From NCBI GenBank assembly GCA_035405645.1, contig DAONJL010000083.1:1-6623 (forward strand): a DNA stretch of 6,623 nt, in the 5' to 3' direction. Of the stretch, positions 1 to 6,623 are shown one piece after another. The notes beneath the pieces were generated by a model. It had not been told where the DNA came from. It saw nothing but the letters and a program-made list of their open reading frames with translations, and made no database searches. Origin of the DNA: DAONJL01 sp035405645 [NCBI: bacterium]. GTDB taxonomy: Bacteria; JAGOBX01; DAONJL01. Both the position numbers and the translations under genes were made by a program. How positions within the stretch are numbered: the first letter of the stretch is position 1; every line of letters begins with the position of its first letter.

Positions 1-239
1 AAATTTTTTTCTGCTTTTTGTATATAATCAAAACTATCAGCTAAAAAATTATTTTCAAATAATAATTCTGAAATTTGAATTAAGAATATCACATCATCAG
101 GAAATTTTTTATATTGTTCTAAATAAAAATTTATTTTTTTATTTAACTCATCAGGATATTTATTTTTTTTTGAAGAACAGGAAAAAGAAAAAATAAGGAT
201 TAGAAAAATAAAAAATAATTTGAAAAGATTATTCGCCAT
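1..239 (-). CDS. Lipoprotein with TPR-like repeat, partial (3' end outside window)
   Basis: Seventy-nine codons are visible before the gene leaves the left edge. Translation begins MANNLFKLFF, followed by a strongly hydrophobic stretch (residues 5-19) and Cys21 in the context FSFSC, then a polar Ser/Lys-rich linker. This is a lipoprotein signal peptide; the lipobox is imperfect, with Ser at -3 instead of Leu/Val/Ile. Residues about 47-79 begin with PDD and carry hydrophobic and small residues spaced as in a tetratricopeptide repeat, ending near QKAEKN, so the mature protein may be a TPR-type scaffold anchored to a membrane. The start ATG (237-239) lies inside the last codons of wecA, giving an 11-bp overlap (229-239) and probable translational coupling; no clear Shine-Dalgarno is seen. 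An A9 run (163-171) follows the lipobox. Specific function is unknown. Co-transcription with a lipid-linked sugar transferase suggests, by inference only, an envelope role. Confidence 0.75.
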   Translation of the reverse strand, partial: MANNLFKLFFIFLILIFSFSCSSKKNKYPDELNKKINFYLEQYKKFPDDVIFLIQISELLFENNFLADSFDYIQKAEKN

Positions 240-1329
240 TACTACTTTTTTTTTTAAGATAAAATCTGATTTCAATTTTTTTAAGGAAAGACAATAAAAT
301 AATAATACTAATTAGCATTAAGATAAAAAGAATGAGAGAAGCCTGTTTTGATAAATTTATCATTAAAAGGCTGATAATAGAAAAATATAAACTAATAATA
401 ATTAAGATGATTAAAACTTGTCTATCACTTAATCCAATATTTAATAATCTATGATGAATGTGTTCTTTGTCAGCATCAAAAATTCTTTTTTTGCGCATAG
501 AACGGCGAATAATTGCAATAATAGTATCACTAATAGGGATAGTAAGTGAAGCAATAGGTATAAGTAGAGTCATAGCAGTGCTGCTTTTATTAAAACCGAT
601 TAAACCAATAACAGCAAGGACATAACCAATGAATAAACTGCCACAATCGCCCATAAATATTTCAGCTGGTGGTAAATTATATTTAATAAAACCTGTGAGG
701 CTTCCAGCTAAGGCTAAGCAGATAAAAGAAGAGACAATATCTATATTTGCACGATTAATAGCAAAAATGAAAAGAGTGAACGAGGCAATGATAGAAAGCG
801 AAGCAGCAAGCCCATCAAGTCCATCAATTAGATTAATTGCATTCATAATAGCAACAGTCCATAAAATAGTAAAAATTAAATTTAGAAGAGGTGGGACAGC
901 AATTGTTTCACCACTTATTGGATTTGTAATAACTTCTGTTGTAAAATTAAAATAGTATAACATCATACCAATAAGGATTTGAAAAATGAGTTTGAAAATA
1001 GCAGGTAAATCATAAATATCATCAACAACACCAAGTAAAACAATAGTTAATAAACCAACAATAAAACCCTGAAATCTTTCAAATGTAATTGCACTATTAA
1101 ATTTTGCATTAAATAAATAAGTAATAATCATAGCAAGTAAAAAAGAGAAGGCAAACGCTATACCACCAAGCCGACCAATTGGTCTTCTATGAATTTTTCG
1201 TTTTGAAAAAGGTAAATCAAATAATCTCTTTTTTTCTACAATATATTTTATAATTGGTGTAATAAAAAATGTAAGCAATAAAGTGAAAACAAAAACAAAT
1301 ATATAACTTCTAATTAATTCTTTTGTCAT
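229..1329 (-). CDS. wecA: WecA/TagO-like undecaprenyl-phosphate GlcNAc-1-phosphate transferase
   Basis: This is a 366-aa polytopic inner-membrane protein of the MraY/WecA family (glycosyltransferase family 4). Such enzymes transfer a sugar-1-phosphate, usually GlcNAc-1-P from UDP-GlcNAc, to undecaprenyl phosphate, starting O-antigen, enterobacterial common antigen, teichoic acid or other envelope glycan synthesis. Visible motifs are GRLGG (52-56), the Asp pair in VVDDIYDL (D103, D104), NAINLIDGLDGLAAS (163-177), FMGDCGS (225-231, D228) and the basic loop motif HIHHRL (290-295). The last separates the WecA/TagO group from MraY, which carries a different His-rich motif. About ten or eleven hydrophobic helices are recognisable. 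Length is normal. The start lies 5 bp after the deoA stop with no obvious Shine-Dalgarno, so translation probably depends on the upstream gene. The C-terminus is coded across an A10 run (246-255) and overlaps the next gene. The sugar donor cannot be settled from sequence; WecA-type GlcNAc is the default, and the symbol denotes the family. Confidence 0.92.
   Translation of the reverse strand: MTKELIRSYIFVFVFTLLLTFFITPIIKYIVEKKRLFDLPFSKRKIHRRPIGRLGGIAFAFSFLLAMIITYLFNAKFNSAITFERFQGFIVGLLTIVLLGVVDDIYDLPAIFKLIFQILIGMMLYYFNFTTEVITNPISGETIAVPPLLNLIFTILWTVAIMNAINLIDGLDGLAASLSIIASFTLFIFAINRANIDIVSSFICLALAGSLTGFIKYNLPPAEIFMGDCGSLFIGYVLAVIGLIGFNKSSTAMTLLIPIASLTIPISDTIIAIIRRSMRKKRIFDADKEHIHHRLLNIGLSDRQVLIILIIISLYFSIISLLMINLSKQASLILFILMLISIIILLSFLKKIEIRFYLKKKSSNGE
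246..255. repeat. T10 (A10 on the coding strand) tract at the wecA 3' end
   Basis: On the coding strand the run encodes the Lys codons of YLKKKSS near the WecA C-terminus, shortly before the overlap with the lipoprotein gene. Runs of this length are known sites of polymerase slippage. Loss of one A places the lipoprotein ATG in frame with wecA. Confidence 0.9.
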
Positions 1330-1334
1330 TTTAA

Positions 1335-2675
1335 TTAATCACGAGGAATATTTAAATCTTCAACTTTATTTATATCAACATAAGCATAAACAAGTGGTGG
1401 CACAACAGGTTTATTCTTTGAAAATTTATATGCATTTAAAAATTTTGTTTTTGCTTCTTCTAATCTTGATTCATTATTAACATATATTTCAGCAAGAGTT
1501 TCATTTTTTTCAACATAATCTCCAACTTTTTTCTTTAATATAGCGCCAACACTATAATCAATTTTATCCTCTTTGGTTAATCTACCAGCACCTAAAAATA
1601 CAGTTGCAATTCCAACATCTAATGCATTTATTTCAGTAATATATCCTGCTTGTTGACTTTTTAATTCTATTATTTTTTTTACCTGTGGAAATAATTTATA
1701 ATTATCAATTACATCTGGATTACCATTTTGTGCTTTTATCATTCGTCTATATACATCTAATGCTTTACCATTTTTTATTACTGTTTCTACTTTTTCTTTT
1801 GCTTCGTCTAAATTTTTTGCTTTACCACCTAATATTAACATATATGCTGCTTGTAATTTTACTAATTTTGTTATATCTTTTGGACCTCTATCTTTTAATA
1901 TTTCTATTGATTGTATTATTTCGAGTGAATTGCCAATTGCTGTGCCTAATGGTTGATTCATATCAGTTATTAATGCAATAATTTTTTTATTTAGTTTCTC
2001 GCCAATTTCAATCATTGATTTAGCAAGTGCTATTGAATCATTTAATGTTTGCATAAATGCACCTTTACCTGTTTTAACATCTAAAAGTAAAGCATCCATT
2101 CCTTCCGCTAATTTCTTGCTCATAATACTTGCAGAAATTAAATCGAGTGAATCAACAGTAGAAGTAACATCACGCAAAGCATAAATTTTTTTATCAGCAG
2201 GCACAACATCATCTGTCTGTCCCATAATTAGCACACCAACTTCTTTTAATATTTTTATTATTTTTTCTTGTGTGAGTTCAACTGAAAAACCAGGAATTGA
2301 TTCTAATTTATCGAGTGTGCCACCAGTATGCCCTAAACCACGACCAGACATCATTGGCACTGGTATACCATTTGCTGCAACAATCGGTGCTAATGATAAT
2401 GAAACACCATCACCAACTCCACCTGTGCTATGTTTATCTACTTTTATTTCTTTTATTTCTGATAAATCTATTTTTTTACCTGAATTTAACATACATTCAG
2501 TTAATGCTGCTCTTTCAGCAGGCGTCATTTTAACAAACCAGACAGCCATTAAAAATGCTGCCATTTGATAATCTGGTATTTTTCCACTATTATAACCATT
2601 TATTATAAATTTTATTTCTTCGGCAGTTAATTCATTTCCATATTTCTTTTTTGTAATAATATCATAAACTGTCAT
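1335..2675 (-). CDS. deoA: Thymidine / pyrimidine-nucleoside phosphorylase
   Basis: This 446-aa cytoplasmic enzyme of the salvage pathway reversibly phosphorolyses thymidine, deoxyuridine and perhaps uridine to the free base and (deoxy)ribose-1-phosphate; the family forms homodimers. The N-terminal helical domain (about 1-65) is followed by the phosphate-binding KHSTGG motif (81-86), the family signature SGRGLGHTGGTLDKLES (110-126), ALRDVTSTVDS (166-176) and SASIMSKKLAEG (181-192). The residues known to contact substrate in the family are all present: His82, Arg168, Ser183 and Lys187. The C-terminal PYNP_C domain covers about 345-420, with a tail of some 25 residues after it. Numbering runs without gaps against Bacillus Pdp through this core, but residue 108 is Met, as in DeoA, where Pdp has Lys, so thymidine preference is possible. 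Pdp is the alternative name. It is the first gene of a minus-strand operon, with a good promoter and ribosome binding site upstream. Confidence 0.93.
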   Translation of the reverse strand: MTVYDIITKKKYGNELTAEEIKFIINGYNSGKIPDYQMAAFLMAVWFVKMTPAERAALTECMLNSGKKIDLSEIKEIKVDKHSTGGVGDGVSLSLAPIVAANGIPVPMMSGRGLGHTGGTLDKLESIPGFSVELTQEKIIKILKEVGVLIMGQTDDVVPADKKIYALRDVTSTVDSLDLISASIMSKKLAEGMDALLLDVKTGKGAFMQTLNDSIALAKSMIEIGEKLNKKIIALITDMNQPLGTAIGNSLEIIQSIEILKDRGPKDITKLVKLQAAYMLILGGKAKNLDEAKEKVETVIKNGKALDVYRRMIKAQNGNPDVIDNYKLFPQVKKIIELKSQQAGYITEINALDVGIATVFLGAGRLTKEDKIDYSVGAILKKKVGDYVEKNETLAEIYVNNESRLEEAKTKFLNAYKFSKNKPVVPPLVYAYVDINKVEDLNIPRD

Positions 2676-2682
2676 TAAATTA

Positions 2683-2690
2683 CCCCCTTT
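2683..2690 (-). promoter_or_regulatory. Ribosome binding site of deoA
   Basis: On the minus strand AAAGGGGG ends 7 nt before the deoA ATG (2673-2675). This is the only well-placed Shine-Dalgarno sequence in the window, and it supports the chosen deoA start. The other genes have none (wecA, the lipoprotein gene, uvrB, the methyltransferase gene) or a badly spaced one (trpB). Confidence 0.75.
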
Positions 2691-2710
2691 AAAAAATTTT
2701 ATTTTTTAAA
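2688..2710 (-). repeat. Perfect 9-bp A/T-only inverted repeat in the deoA leader
   Basis: The arms TTTAAAAAA (2688-2696) and TTTTTTAAA (2702-2710) are exact reverse complements around a 5-nt loop. If transcription starts about 7 nt after the predicted -10 box, the repeat lies in the 5' untranslated region, and its last three bases are the AAA of the AAAGGGGG ribosome binding site. It could be a weak mRNA hairpin or a protein-binding palindrome. With no G or C the stem is weak, and such repeats arise easily in AT-rich DNA. It is not a terminator of either block, since both transcripts begin here. Confidence 0.5.
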
Positions 2711-2740
2711 AATTACTTGCTTTTTAATTAATAAATTATT

Positions 2741-2769
2741 ATTTTATGAAATAAAAAAAAAAAAGTCAA
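2741..2769 (-). promoter_or_regulatory. Sigma-70-type promoter of the deoA-wecA-lipoprotein operon
   Basis: Reading the minus strand, a -35 box TTGACT (2769-2764) is separated by exactly 17 nt from a -10 box TAAAAT (2746-2741). Each box differs from consensus at one position and the spacing is optimal. The predicted start near 2734 leaves a leader of about 60 nt before the deoA ATG. The spacer is dominated by a run of T. The AT-richness of the region makes chance -10 boxes common, but the TTGACT box at correct spacing is distinctive. Confidence 0.6.
2753..2764. repeat. A12/T12 homopolymer tract within the deoA promoter
   Basis: Twelve consecutive A on the plus strand (T on the deoA strand). 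Eleven of them fall within the 17-nt spacer between the -35 and -10 boxes and the twelfth is the last base of the -35 box. It is the longest homopolymer noticed in the window. Its presence is directly seen; any effect on promoter spacing is inference. Confidence 0.9.
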
Positions 2770-2787
2770 TAAAAATTTAATAATGCA

Positions 2788-4761
2788 ATGAATAAGTTAA
2801 ATAAAAAATTTAAGTTATATTCAGAATTTAAACCAGCAGGTGACCAACCAGAAGCAATTGATAAATTAACTGATTTTTATCTGCAACCAAAAAATAAAAG
2901 AGCAGTTTTACTTGGTGTTACTGGTTCGGGCAAAACATTTACAATGGCAAATTTAATAAATAATTTACAATTGCCAACATTAGTAATATCACATAATAAA
3001 ACACTTGCTGCGCAGTTATATGATGAATTTAAAAGTTTTTTTCCTGAAAATGCTGTTGAGTATTTTGTAAGTTTTTATGATTATTATCAACCAGAAGCAT
3101 ATATTCCACAAACTGATACATATATTGAAAAAGAATCAGATATAAATGAAGAAATAGATAGATTACGATTATCAGCAACAAGTTCGTTAATTTATAGAAA
3201 TGATGTTATTATTGTTGCTTCGGTTTCCTGTATTTATGGACTTGGTTCGCCAGTTGATTATAAAAAATTAATTTTATATTTAAGCAAAGGCGAGAGAATT
3301 GACCAGAGAGAATTAATCGAACGATTATTAAAAATGCAATATTCAAGAAATGATACAAATTTTACTCGTGGCACTTTCCGTGTTCGTGGCTATGTTATTG
3401 ATATTTTCCCTGCTTATGGAAAAGATGGAATCAGAATAGAATTATTAGATGATGAGATTGATAGGTTATTTTATTTTCATCCAGTATCAGGAAATATAAT
3501 TTCAGAAGAACAGGCAGTTTCAATTTTCCCTGCAAAACATTTTGTAATGGAAGATTATAAACTTGAAGATGCATTAGTTTCAATTGAACGAGAATTAGAA
3601 GAATGGTATGAACATTTAATCAAAGAAAAGAAATTATTAGAAGCACAGCGAATAAAACAACGAACAGAATATGATTTAGAGATGCTAAGAGAAATGGGCT
3701 ATTGTAATGGAATAGAAAATTATTCGCGGCATTTAAGTGGCAGACCACCAGGCTCAAGACCTTATACTTTATTTGATTATTTTCCAGATGATTTTTTAGT
3801 GATTATTGATGAATCACATCAAACAATACCACAGATACGCGGTATGTATGCAGGTGATTATTCGCGTAAGCAAGTGCTTGTTGATTATGGTTTTCGTTTG
3901 CCTTCTGCACTTGATAATCGTCCATTAAAATTTGAAGAATTTGAAGAAATGCTTGATAGAGTATTATATGTATCAGCAACACCAGCAGAATATGAAAAAA
4001 AGAAATCGAAAATAATAGTAGAACAAATAATAAGACCAACAGGTTTAGTTGACCCTGAAATAATAATCAAACCGACAAAAAATCAGATTGATGATTTGAT
4101 AGAAGAAATAAGGAAATGCATAGAAAAAAAACAGCGTGTATTAGTAACAACATTAACAATAGAAATGGCAGAAAAATTAACTGAATATTTGAAAAAGTTA
4201 AATATTAAAGTTCAATATTTACACTCAAAAATTCACACACTTGATAGAGTTGAGATATTAACAAATTTTCGAGCAGGTGAATTTGATGTTCTTGTTGGAA
4301 TAAATTTATTGCGCGAAGGTCTGGATTTACCAGAAGTTTCTGTTGTTGCAATCCTTGATGCTGATATAGAAGGTTTTTTAAGGTCAGAAACATCATTAAT
4401 ACAAATAGCAGGCAGAGCAGCAAGAAATATAGATGGTAGAGTAATTTTATATGCAGATAAAATAACAAAATCAATAAAAAATGCAGTAGCAGAAACAAAT
4501 CGTCGCCGCACAAAACAACTTGAATATAATAAGAAAAATAATATAACACCAAAAAGCATAGAAAAAGAAATACGAGAAAATTCACGATTATTAAAGAAGC
4601 GAAGTGCTATATTTCTTGATTTAACACAAATGAGTAAAGAAGAACAAATAAAAAAAATAGAAAAAGAAATGGAATTAGCAGCACATAATTTAGATTTTGA
4701 AACAGCAGCAGTTTTAAGAGATATATTATTTAACTTAAAAGGAGTGAAGCGAACAAAATAA
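2788..4761 (+). CDS. uvrB: Excinuclease ABC subunit B (UvrB)
   Basis: UvrB is the damage-verifying DNA helicase of nucleotide excision repair: it is loaded by UvrA, opens the duplex with its beta-hairpin and recruits UvrC for incision. At 657 aa it is full length. Visible elements are the start region with the family's [10 protein letters not shown] (15-24), Walker A GVTGSGKT (43-50), the aromatic beta-hairpin [13 protein letters not shown] (93-105), [11 protein letters not shown] (143-153), Walker B DESH (341-344), YVSATPAEY (394-402), [10 protein letters not shown] (508-517), QIAGRAARN (539-547) and a C-terminal UVR motif (about 618-650) that binds UvrC. Catalytic residues are intact. Several positions in motifs V/VI differ from the usual family residues (I527, T535, I540, A541). 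No Shine-Dalgarno precedes the ATG; the start is chosen because it places [10 protein letters not shown] at its usual distance from the N-terminus. It is the first gene of a plus-strand operon. No SOS box was recognised. Confidence 0.97.
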   Translation: MNKLNKKFKLYSEFKPAGDQPEAIDKLTDFYLQPKNKRAVLLGVTGSGKTFTMANLINNLQLPTLVISHNKTLAAQLYDEFKSFFPENAVEYFVSFYDYYQPEAYIPQTDTYIEKESDINEEIDRLRLSATSSLIYRNDVIIVASVSCIYGLGSPVDYKKLILYLSKGERIDQRELIERLLKMQYSRNDTNFTRGTFRVRGYVIDIFPAYGKDGIRIELLDDEIDRLFYFHPVSGNIISEEQAVSIFPAKHFVMEDYKLEDALVSIERELEEWYEHLIKEKKLLEAQRIKQRTEYDLEMLREMGYCNGIENYSRHLSGRPPGSRPYTLFDYFPDDFLVIIDESHQTIPQIRGMYAGDYSRKQVLVDYGFRLPSALDNRPLKFEEFEEMLDRVLYVSATPAEYEKKKSKIIVEQIIRPTGLVDPEIIIKPTKNQIDDLIEEIRKCIEKKQRVLVTTLTIEMAEKLTEYLKKLNIKVQYLHSKIHTLDRVEILTNFRAGEFDVLVGINLLREGLDLPEVSVVAILDADIEGFLRSETSLIQIAGRAARNIDGRVILYADKITKSIKNAVAETNRRRTKQLEYNKKNNITPKSIEKEIRENSRLLKKRSAIFLDLTQMSKEEQIKKIEKEMELAAHNLDFETAAVLRDILFNLKGVKRTK

Positions 4762-5960
4762 TGAAAACAAAAAAAGGGTATTATGGCAATTATGGTGGTA
4801 TTTTTGTACCTGAAACTGTTATTCCTGCTTTATATGAATTAGAGAAAGTTTTCAATAAATTAATAAAAGATAAAGAATTTCAGCAAGAAATAAAATATTA
4901 TTTGAAAGAATATGTTGGACGACCAACACCATTATATTATGCCAAAAATTTAACAGAATATTTTAAAGCAAAGCGAATATATTTAAAACGCGAAGATTTA
5001 TGTCATACTGGTTCGCATAAAATAAATAACGCATTAGGACAGGTATTAATTGCGAGAAGAATGAATAAAAAAAGAATAATAGCAGAGACAGGAGCAGGAC
5101 AACACGGTGTAGCTGTTGCTACTGCTGCAGCATTATTTAATTTAAAATGTGAAATATATATGGGCGAAAAAGATGTAGAGCGTCAGGGTTTAAATGTTTA
5201 TCGAATGAAATTATTAGGTGCAGAAGTTCATCCAGTATCATCAGGTTCAAAGACATTAAAAGATGCGACAAATGAAACAATCCGCGATTGGGTGACAAAT
5301 ATCAAAACAACACATTATATAATTGGTTCAGTTGTTGGTCCGCATCCTTATCCAATGATAGTTCGTGAATTTCAAAAAATAATTGGTATAGAGACAAAAG
5401 AGCAAATAATAAAAAAAGAAAAAAGATTACCAGATTATATAATTGCTTGTGTTGGTGGCGGAAGCAATGCAATAGGTATATTTTATCCATTTTTAAAAAC
5501 AAGAGTAAAGTTAATTGGCGTTGAAGGTGGCGGCTTTGGTTTAAATACATTAAAAACATCAGCGACATTAGAAAAAGGTAAACCAGGTGTTTTGCATGGT
5601 AGTTTTAGTTATGTGTTGCAGGATGAATTTGGACAGATACAGGAAGCACATTCAATTGCTGCTGGTTTAGATTATCCAGGCGTAGGACCAGAACATTCTT
5701 ATTTTAAAGATTCAGGATTAGTTACTTATAAGTATGTTACAGATAAAGAGGCACTTAAAGGTTTCAAGTTATTATCAGAAATAGAAGGTATAATCCCAGC
5801 ATTAGAAAGTTCACACGCTATTGCTTATTTATTTAAATTGAAGCAAAAAATTTCTGAGGAAGAAATAATAATAATAAATTTATCAGGCCGCGGTGATAAG
5901 GATATAGAGAATATAAAAATAAATGCAAATCAAAATGATAGAGAAAATAAAGTCAATTGA
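4761..5960 (+). CDS. trpB: Tryptophan synthase beta chain (TrpB1 type)
   Basis: TrpB is the PLP-dependent cytoplasmic enzyme that condenses indole with L-serine to give tryptophan, normally in an alpha2-beta2 complex with TrpA. Its 399 aa match the usual length of TrpB1. The PLP lysine is Lys87 in [13 protein letters not shown] (82-94), the same number as in Salmonella. The catalytic Glu109 lies in AETGAGQHG (108-116). The phosphate-binding loop is GGGSN (232-236), Asp304 is in [10 protein letters not shown] (303-312), and Ser375, facing the PLP ring, is in LSGRGDKD (374-381). The segment [12 protein letters not shown] (161-172) is typical of TrpB1 rather than the TrpA-independent TrpB2. The ATG overlaps the uvrB stop by one base (TAATG), suggesting translational coupling. 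A good Shine-Dalgarno AAGGAG (4739-4744) exists but sits 16 nt upstream, too far for normal use. No trpA or other trp gene is adjacent, so the alpha subunit must lie elsewhere or be absent. Confidence 0.96.
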   Translation: MKTKKGYYGNYGGIFVPETVIPALYELEKVFNKLIKDKEFQQEIKYYLKEYVGRPTPLYYAKNLTEYFKAKRIYLKREDLCHTGSHKINNALGQVLIARRMNKKRIIAETGAGQHGVAVATAAALFNLKCEIYMGEKDVERQGLNVYRMKLLGAEVHPVSSGSKTLKDATNETIRDWVTNIKTTHYIIGSVVGPHPYPMIVREFQKIIGIETKEQIIKKEKRLPDYIIACVGGGSNAIGIFYPFLKTRVKLIGVEGGGFGLNTLKTSATLEKGKPGVLHGSFSYVLQDEFGQIQEAHSIAAGLDYPGVGPEHSYFKDSGLVTYKYVTDKEALKGFKLLSEIEGIIPALESSHAIAYLFKLKQKISEEEIIIINLSGRGDKDIENIKINANQNDRENKVN

Positions 5961-6623
5961 AATAAATGAGCGTGGGTTAAAAAGTAAATATTATTTTCAT
6001 CCGTGGATATATCAAAATTCGTGTAAAAAAATACCAGATGATTTAGAAGATGGTGAATTGTTATTTATAACTAATAACGCTAAAAAAATTGGTATTGGTT
6101 TTTATGAAGCAAATTCATTATATGCAATAAAAATATTAGAATATTTTGAAGAATTTGATGAAAAGAATTTTGATTTAGAAAAAATAATTAGAAAAAAAAT
6201 AGAAAAAGCAATTGAGTATAGAGAAAAAATAAAATGCGAAAAAATGTTTAGAATTTTTTATAATGAATCTGATGGAATACCAGGCTTAACAATAGATAAA
6301 TATGAAAATTTAATTGTTATACAATATCATATTGAAGGCGTTTATAGAATAAGAAATATAATTGAGAAGATAATTAAAGAAAAGTATAGTGAATGTTTCT
6401 TTTATATAATAAGTCCACGAAAAAAAAGAGAATGGTTAGGCGAAAAAAAATGTGAATTACCGTATCAAATAAATTATAATGGAATAAATTTTTTAATAAA
6501 TTTAGAATCAGGTCATAAAACAGGATTTTATCTTGACCAGTTAAACAATATTAAATATTTATCACAATTTATACGAAGTGGTGATTTAGTGCTTGATGCA
6601 TTTGCTTATACTGGCACATTTGC
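5935..6623 (+). CDS. RlmI-like 23S rRNA cytosine-C5 methyltransferase, partial (3' end outside window)
   Basis: The visible 229 codons belong to the COG1092 family of SAM-dependent rRNA methyltransferases; the best-known member, RlmI, makes m5C1962 in 23S rRNA. A PUA-like N-terminal RNA-binding part (about 1-70) contains HPWIY (22-26), followed by [14 protein letters not shown] (110-123), [11 protein letters not shown] (192-202) and the start of SAM motif [12 protein letters not shown] (219-229), where the window ends. The GHKTG form resembles E. coli RlmI; the Arg that usually follows LDQ is Leu203 here. The rest of the Rossmann fold and the catalytic Cys lie beyond the edge. The start is ATG 5935, overlapping trpB by 26 bp. 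An in-frame ATG at 5923, directly after an in-frame TAA, is the only other ATG near the N-terminus and would add four residues. No Shine-Dalgarno supports either, so coupling to trpB translation is likely. The family is clear; the exact target base is inferred. Confidence 0.88.
   Translation, partial: MIEKIKSIEINERGLKSKYYFHPWIYQNSCKKIPDDLEDGELLFITNNAKKIGIGFYEANSLYAIKILEYFEEFDEKNFDLEKIIRKKIEKAIEYREKIKCEKMFRIFYNESDGIPGLTIDKYENLIVIQYHIEGVYRIRNIIEKIIKEKYSECFFYIISPRKKREWLGEKKCELPYQINYNGINFLINLESGHKTGFYLDQLNNIKYLSQFIRSGDLVLDAFAYTGTF

Larger units (their letters stand above)
2676..2787. promoter_or_regulatory. Divergent intergenic region between deoA and uvrB
   Basis: This is the only real gap between genes in the window, and both blocks are transcribed away from it. 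It holds the deoA promoter, ribosome binding site and inverted repeat described separately. For uvrB on the plus strand only a weak pairing is visible: TTGCTT (2717-2722), 17 nt, then TATTTT (2740-2745). It matches consensus at few positions, so it is not listed as a promoter. If real, it would overlap the deoA -10 region back to back. The last bases before uvrB have no Shine-Dalgarno and include an ATGCAATGA mini-frame. Confidence 0.6.

Noticed and set aside
629-955. 108-codon open frame on the plus strand opposite wecA
   Set aside because: It lies fully antisense to a well-supported gene, its translation resembles no known family, and it has no ribosome binding site. It follows from the codon bias of the real gene.
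2272-2568. 98-codon plus-strand frame opposite deoA
   Set aside because: It is antisense to the signature motifs of DeoA, has no domain-like features, and is probably a shadow of the Gly/Pro-rich coding region.
2688-2710. Inverted repeat read as a rho-independent terminator
   Set aside because: It has no GC stem, and both neighbouring genes start here and run away from it, so nothing needs to end at this point.
2717-2745. Possible uvrB promoter TTGCTT-N17-TATTTT
   Set aside because: Only about half the -35 positions match consensus and the -10 is weak. A uvrB promoter must exist nearby, but this pair cannot be told from background.
4205-4585. Two overlapping minus-strand frames (126 and 108 codons) opposite uvrB
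   Set aside because: Both lie antisense to conserved UvrB motifs. One is extremely Leu/Phe-rich, as expected from reading A-rich Lys/Asn codons backwards.
4697-4727. Possible internal promoter before trpB (TTGAAA ... TATATT)
   Set aside because: The spacer is 19 nt and the boxes lie inside the UVR-motif coding region of uvrB; such boxes are frequent by chance in this base composition.
1-6623. CRISPR array, tRNA or rRNA gene, insertion sequence, prophage or defence genes
   Set aside because: No spaced direct repeats, cloverleaf sequence, transposase motifs or terminal repeats were seen. The window is filled almost end to end by conserved genes in two operons.

Overview
The window is a low-GC stretch (roughly 30% GC by eye) of an ordinary bacterial chromosome. 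It is densely packed, with six protein-coding genes in two divergent blocks around one 112-bp intergenic region (2676-2787). The standard bacterial code fits: trpB ends in TGA and TGA never interrupts a recognisable gene. UvrB, an undecaprenyl-phosphate sugar-phosphate transferase and a lipoprotein signal peptide all point to Bacteria. The phylum cannot be fixed from the sequence. A few UvrB residues recall Bacteroidota/Chlorobi-type proteins, but the one convincing promoter is of ordinary sigma-70 type, so no phylum is claimed.

Left block (minus strand, read from 2675 towards 1): a thymidine/pyrimidine-nucleoside phosphorylase (deoA/pdp family), then 5 bp later a WecA/TagO-type GlcNAc-1-phosphate transferase, then, overlapping by 11 bp, the first 79 codons of a lipoprotein with a TPR-like helical repeat that runs off the left edge. 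A TTGACT-N17-TAAAAT promoter and an AAAGGGGG ribosome binding site precede deoA, so the three genes are probably one transcript.

Right block (plus strand, 2788 to the right edge): uvrB, then trpB joined through a TAATG stop/start overlap, then a COG1092 (RlmI-like) 23S rRNA cytosine methyltransferase that starts inside the end of trpB and is cut by the right edge. The genes belong to unrelated pathways (excision repair, tryptophan synthesis, rRNA modification). They look co-transcribed for economy rather than as one functional system. No trpA is present in the window.

No mobile element, RNA gene, CRISPR array or defence system was found, and no new system is claimed. The points worth a second look are small. 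A 12-T run lies mostly inside the spacer of the deoA promoter. An A10 run at the end of wecA would, if one A were lost, fuse WecA to the downstream lipoprotein. A 9-bp A/T-only inverted repeat abuts the deoA ribosome binding site. DeoA carries Met at position 108, and UvrB has several unusual residues in its late helicase motifs.
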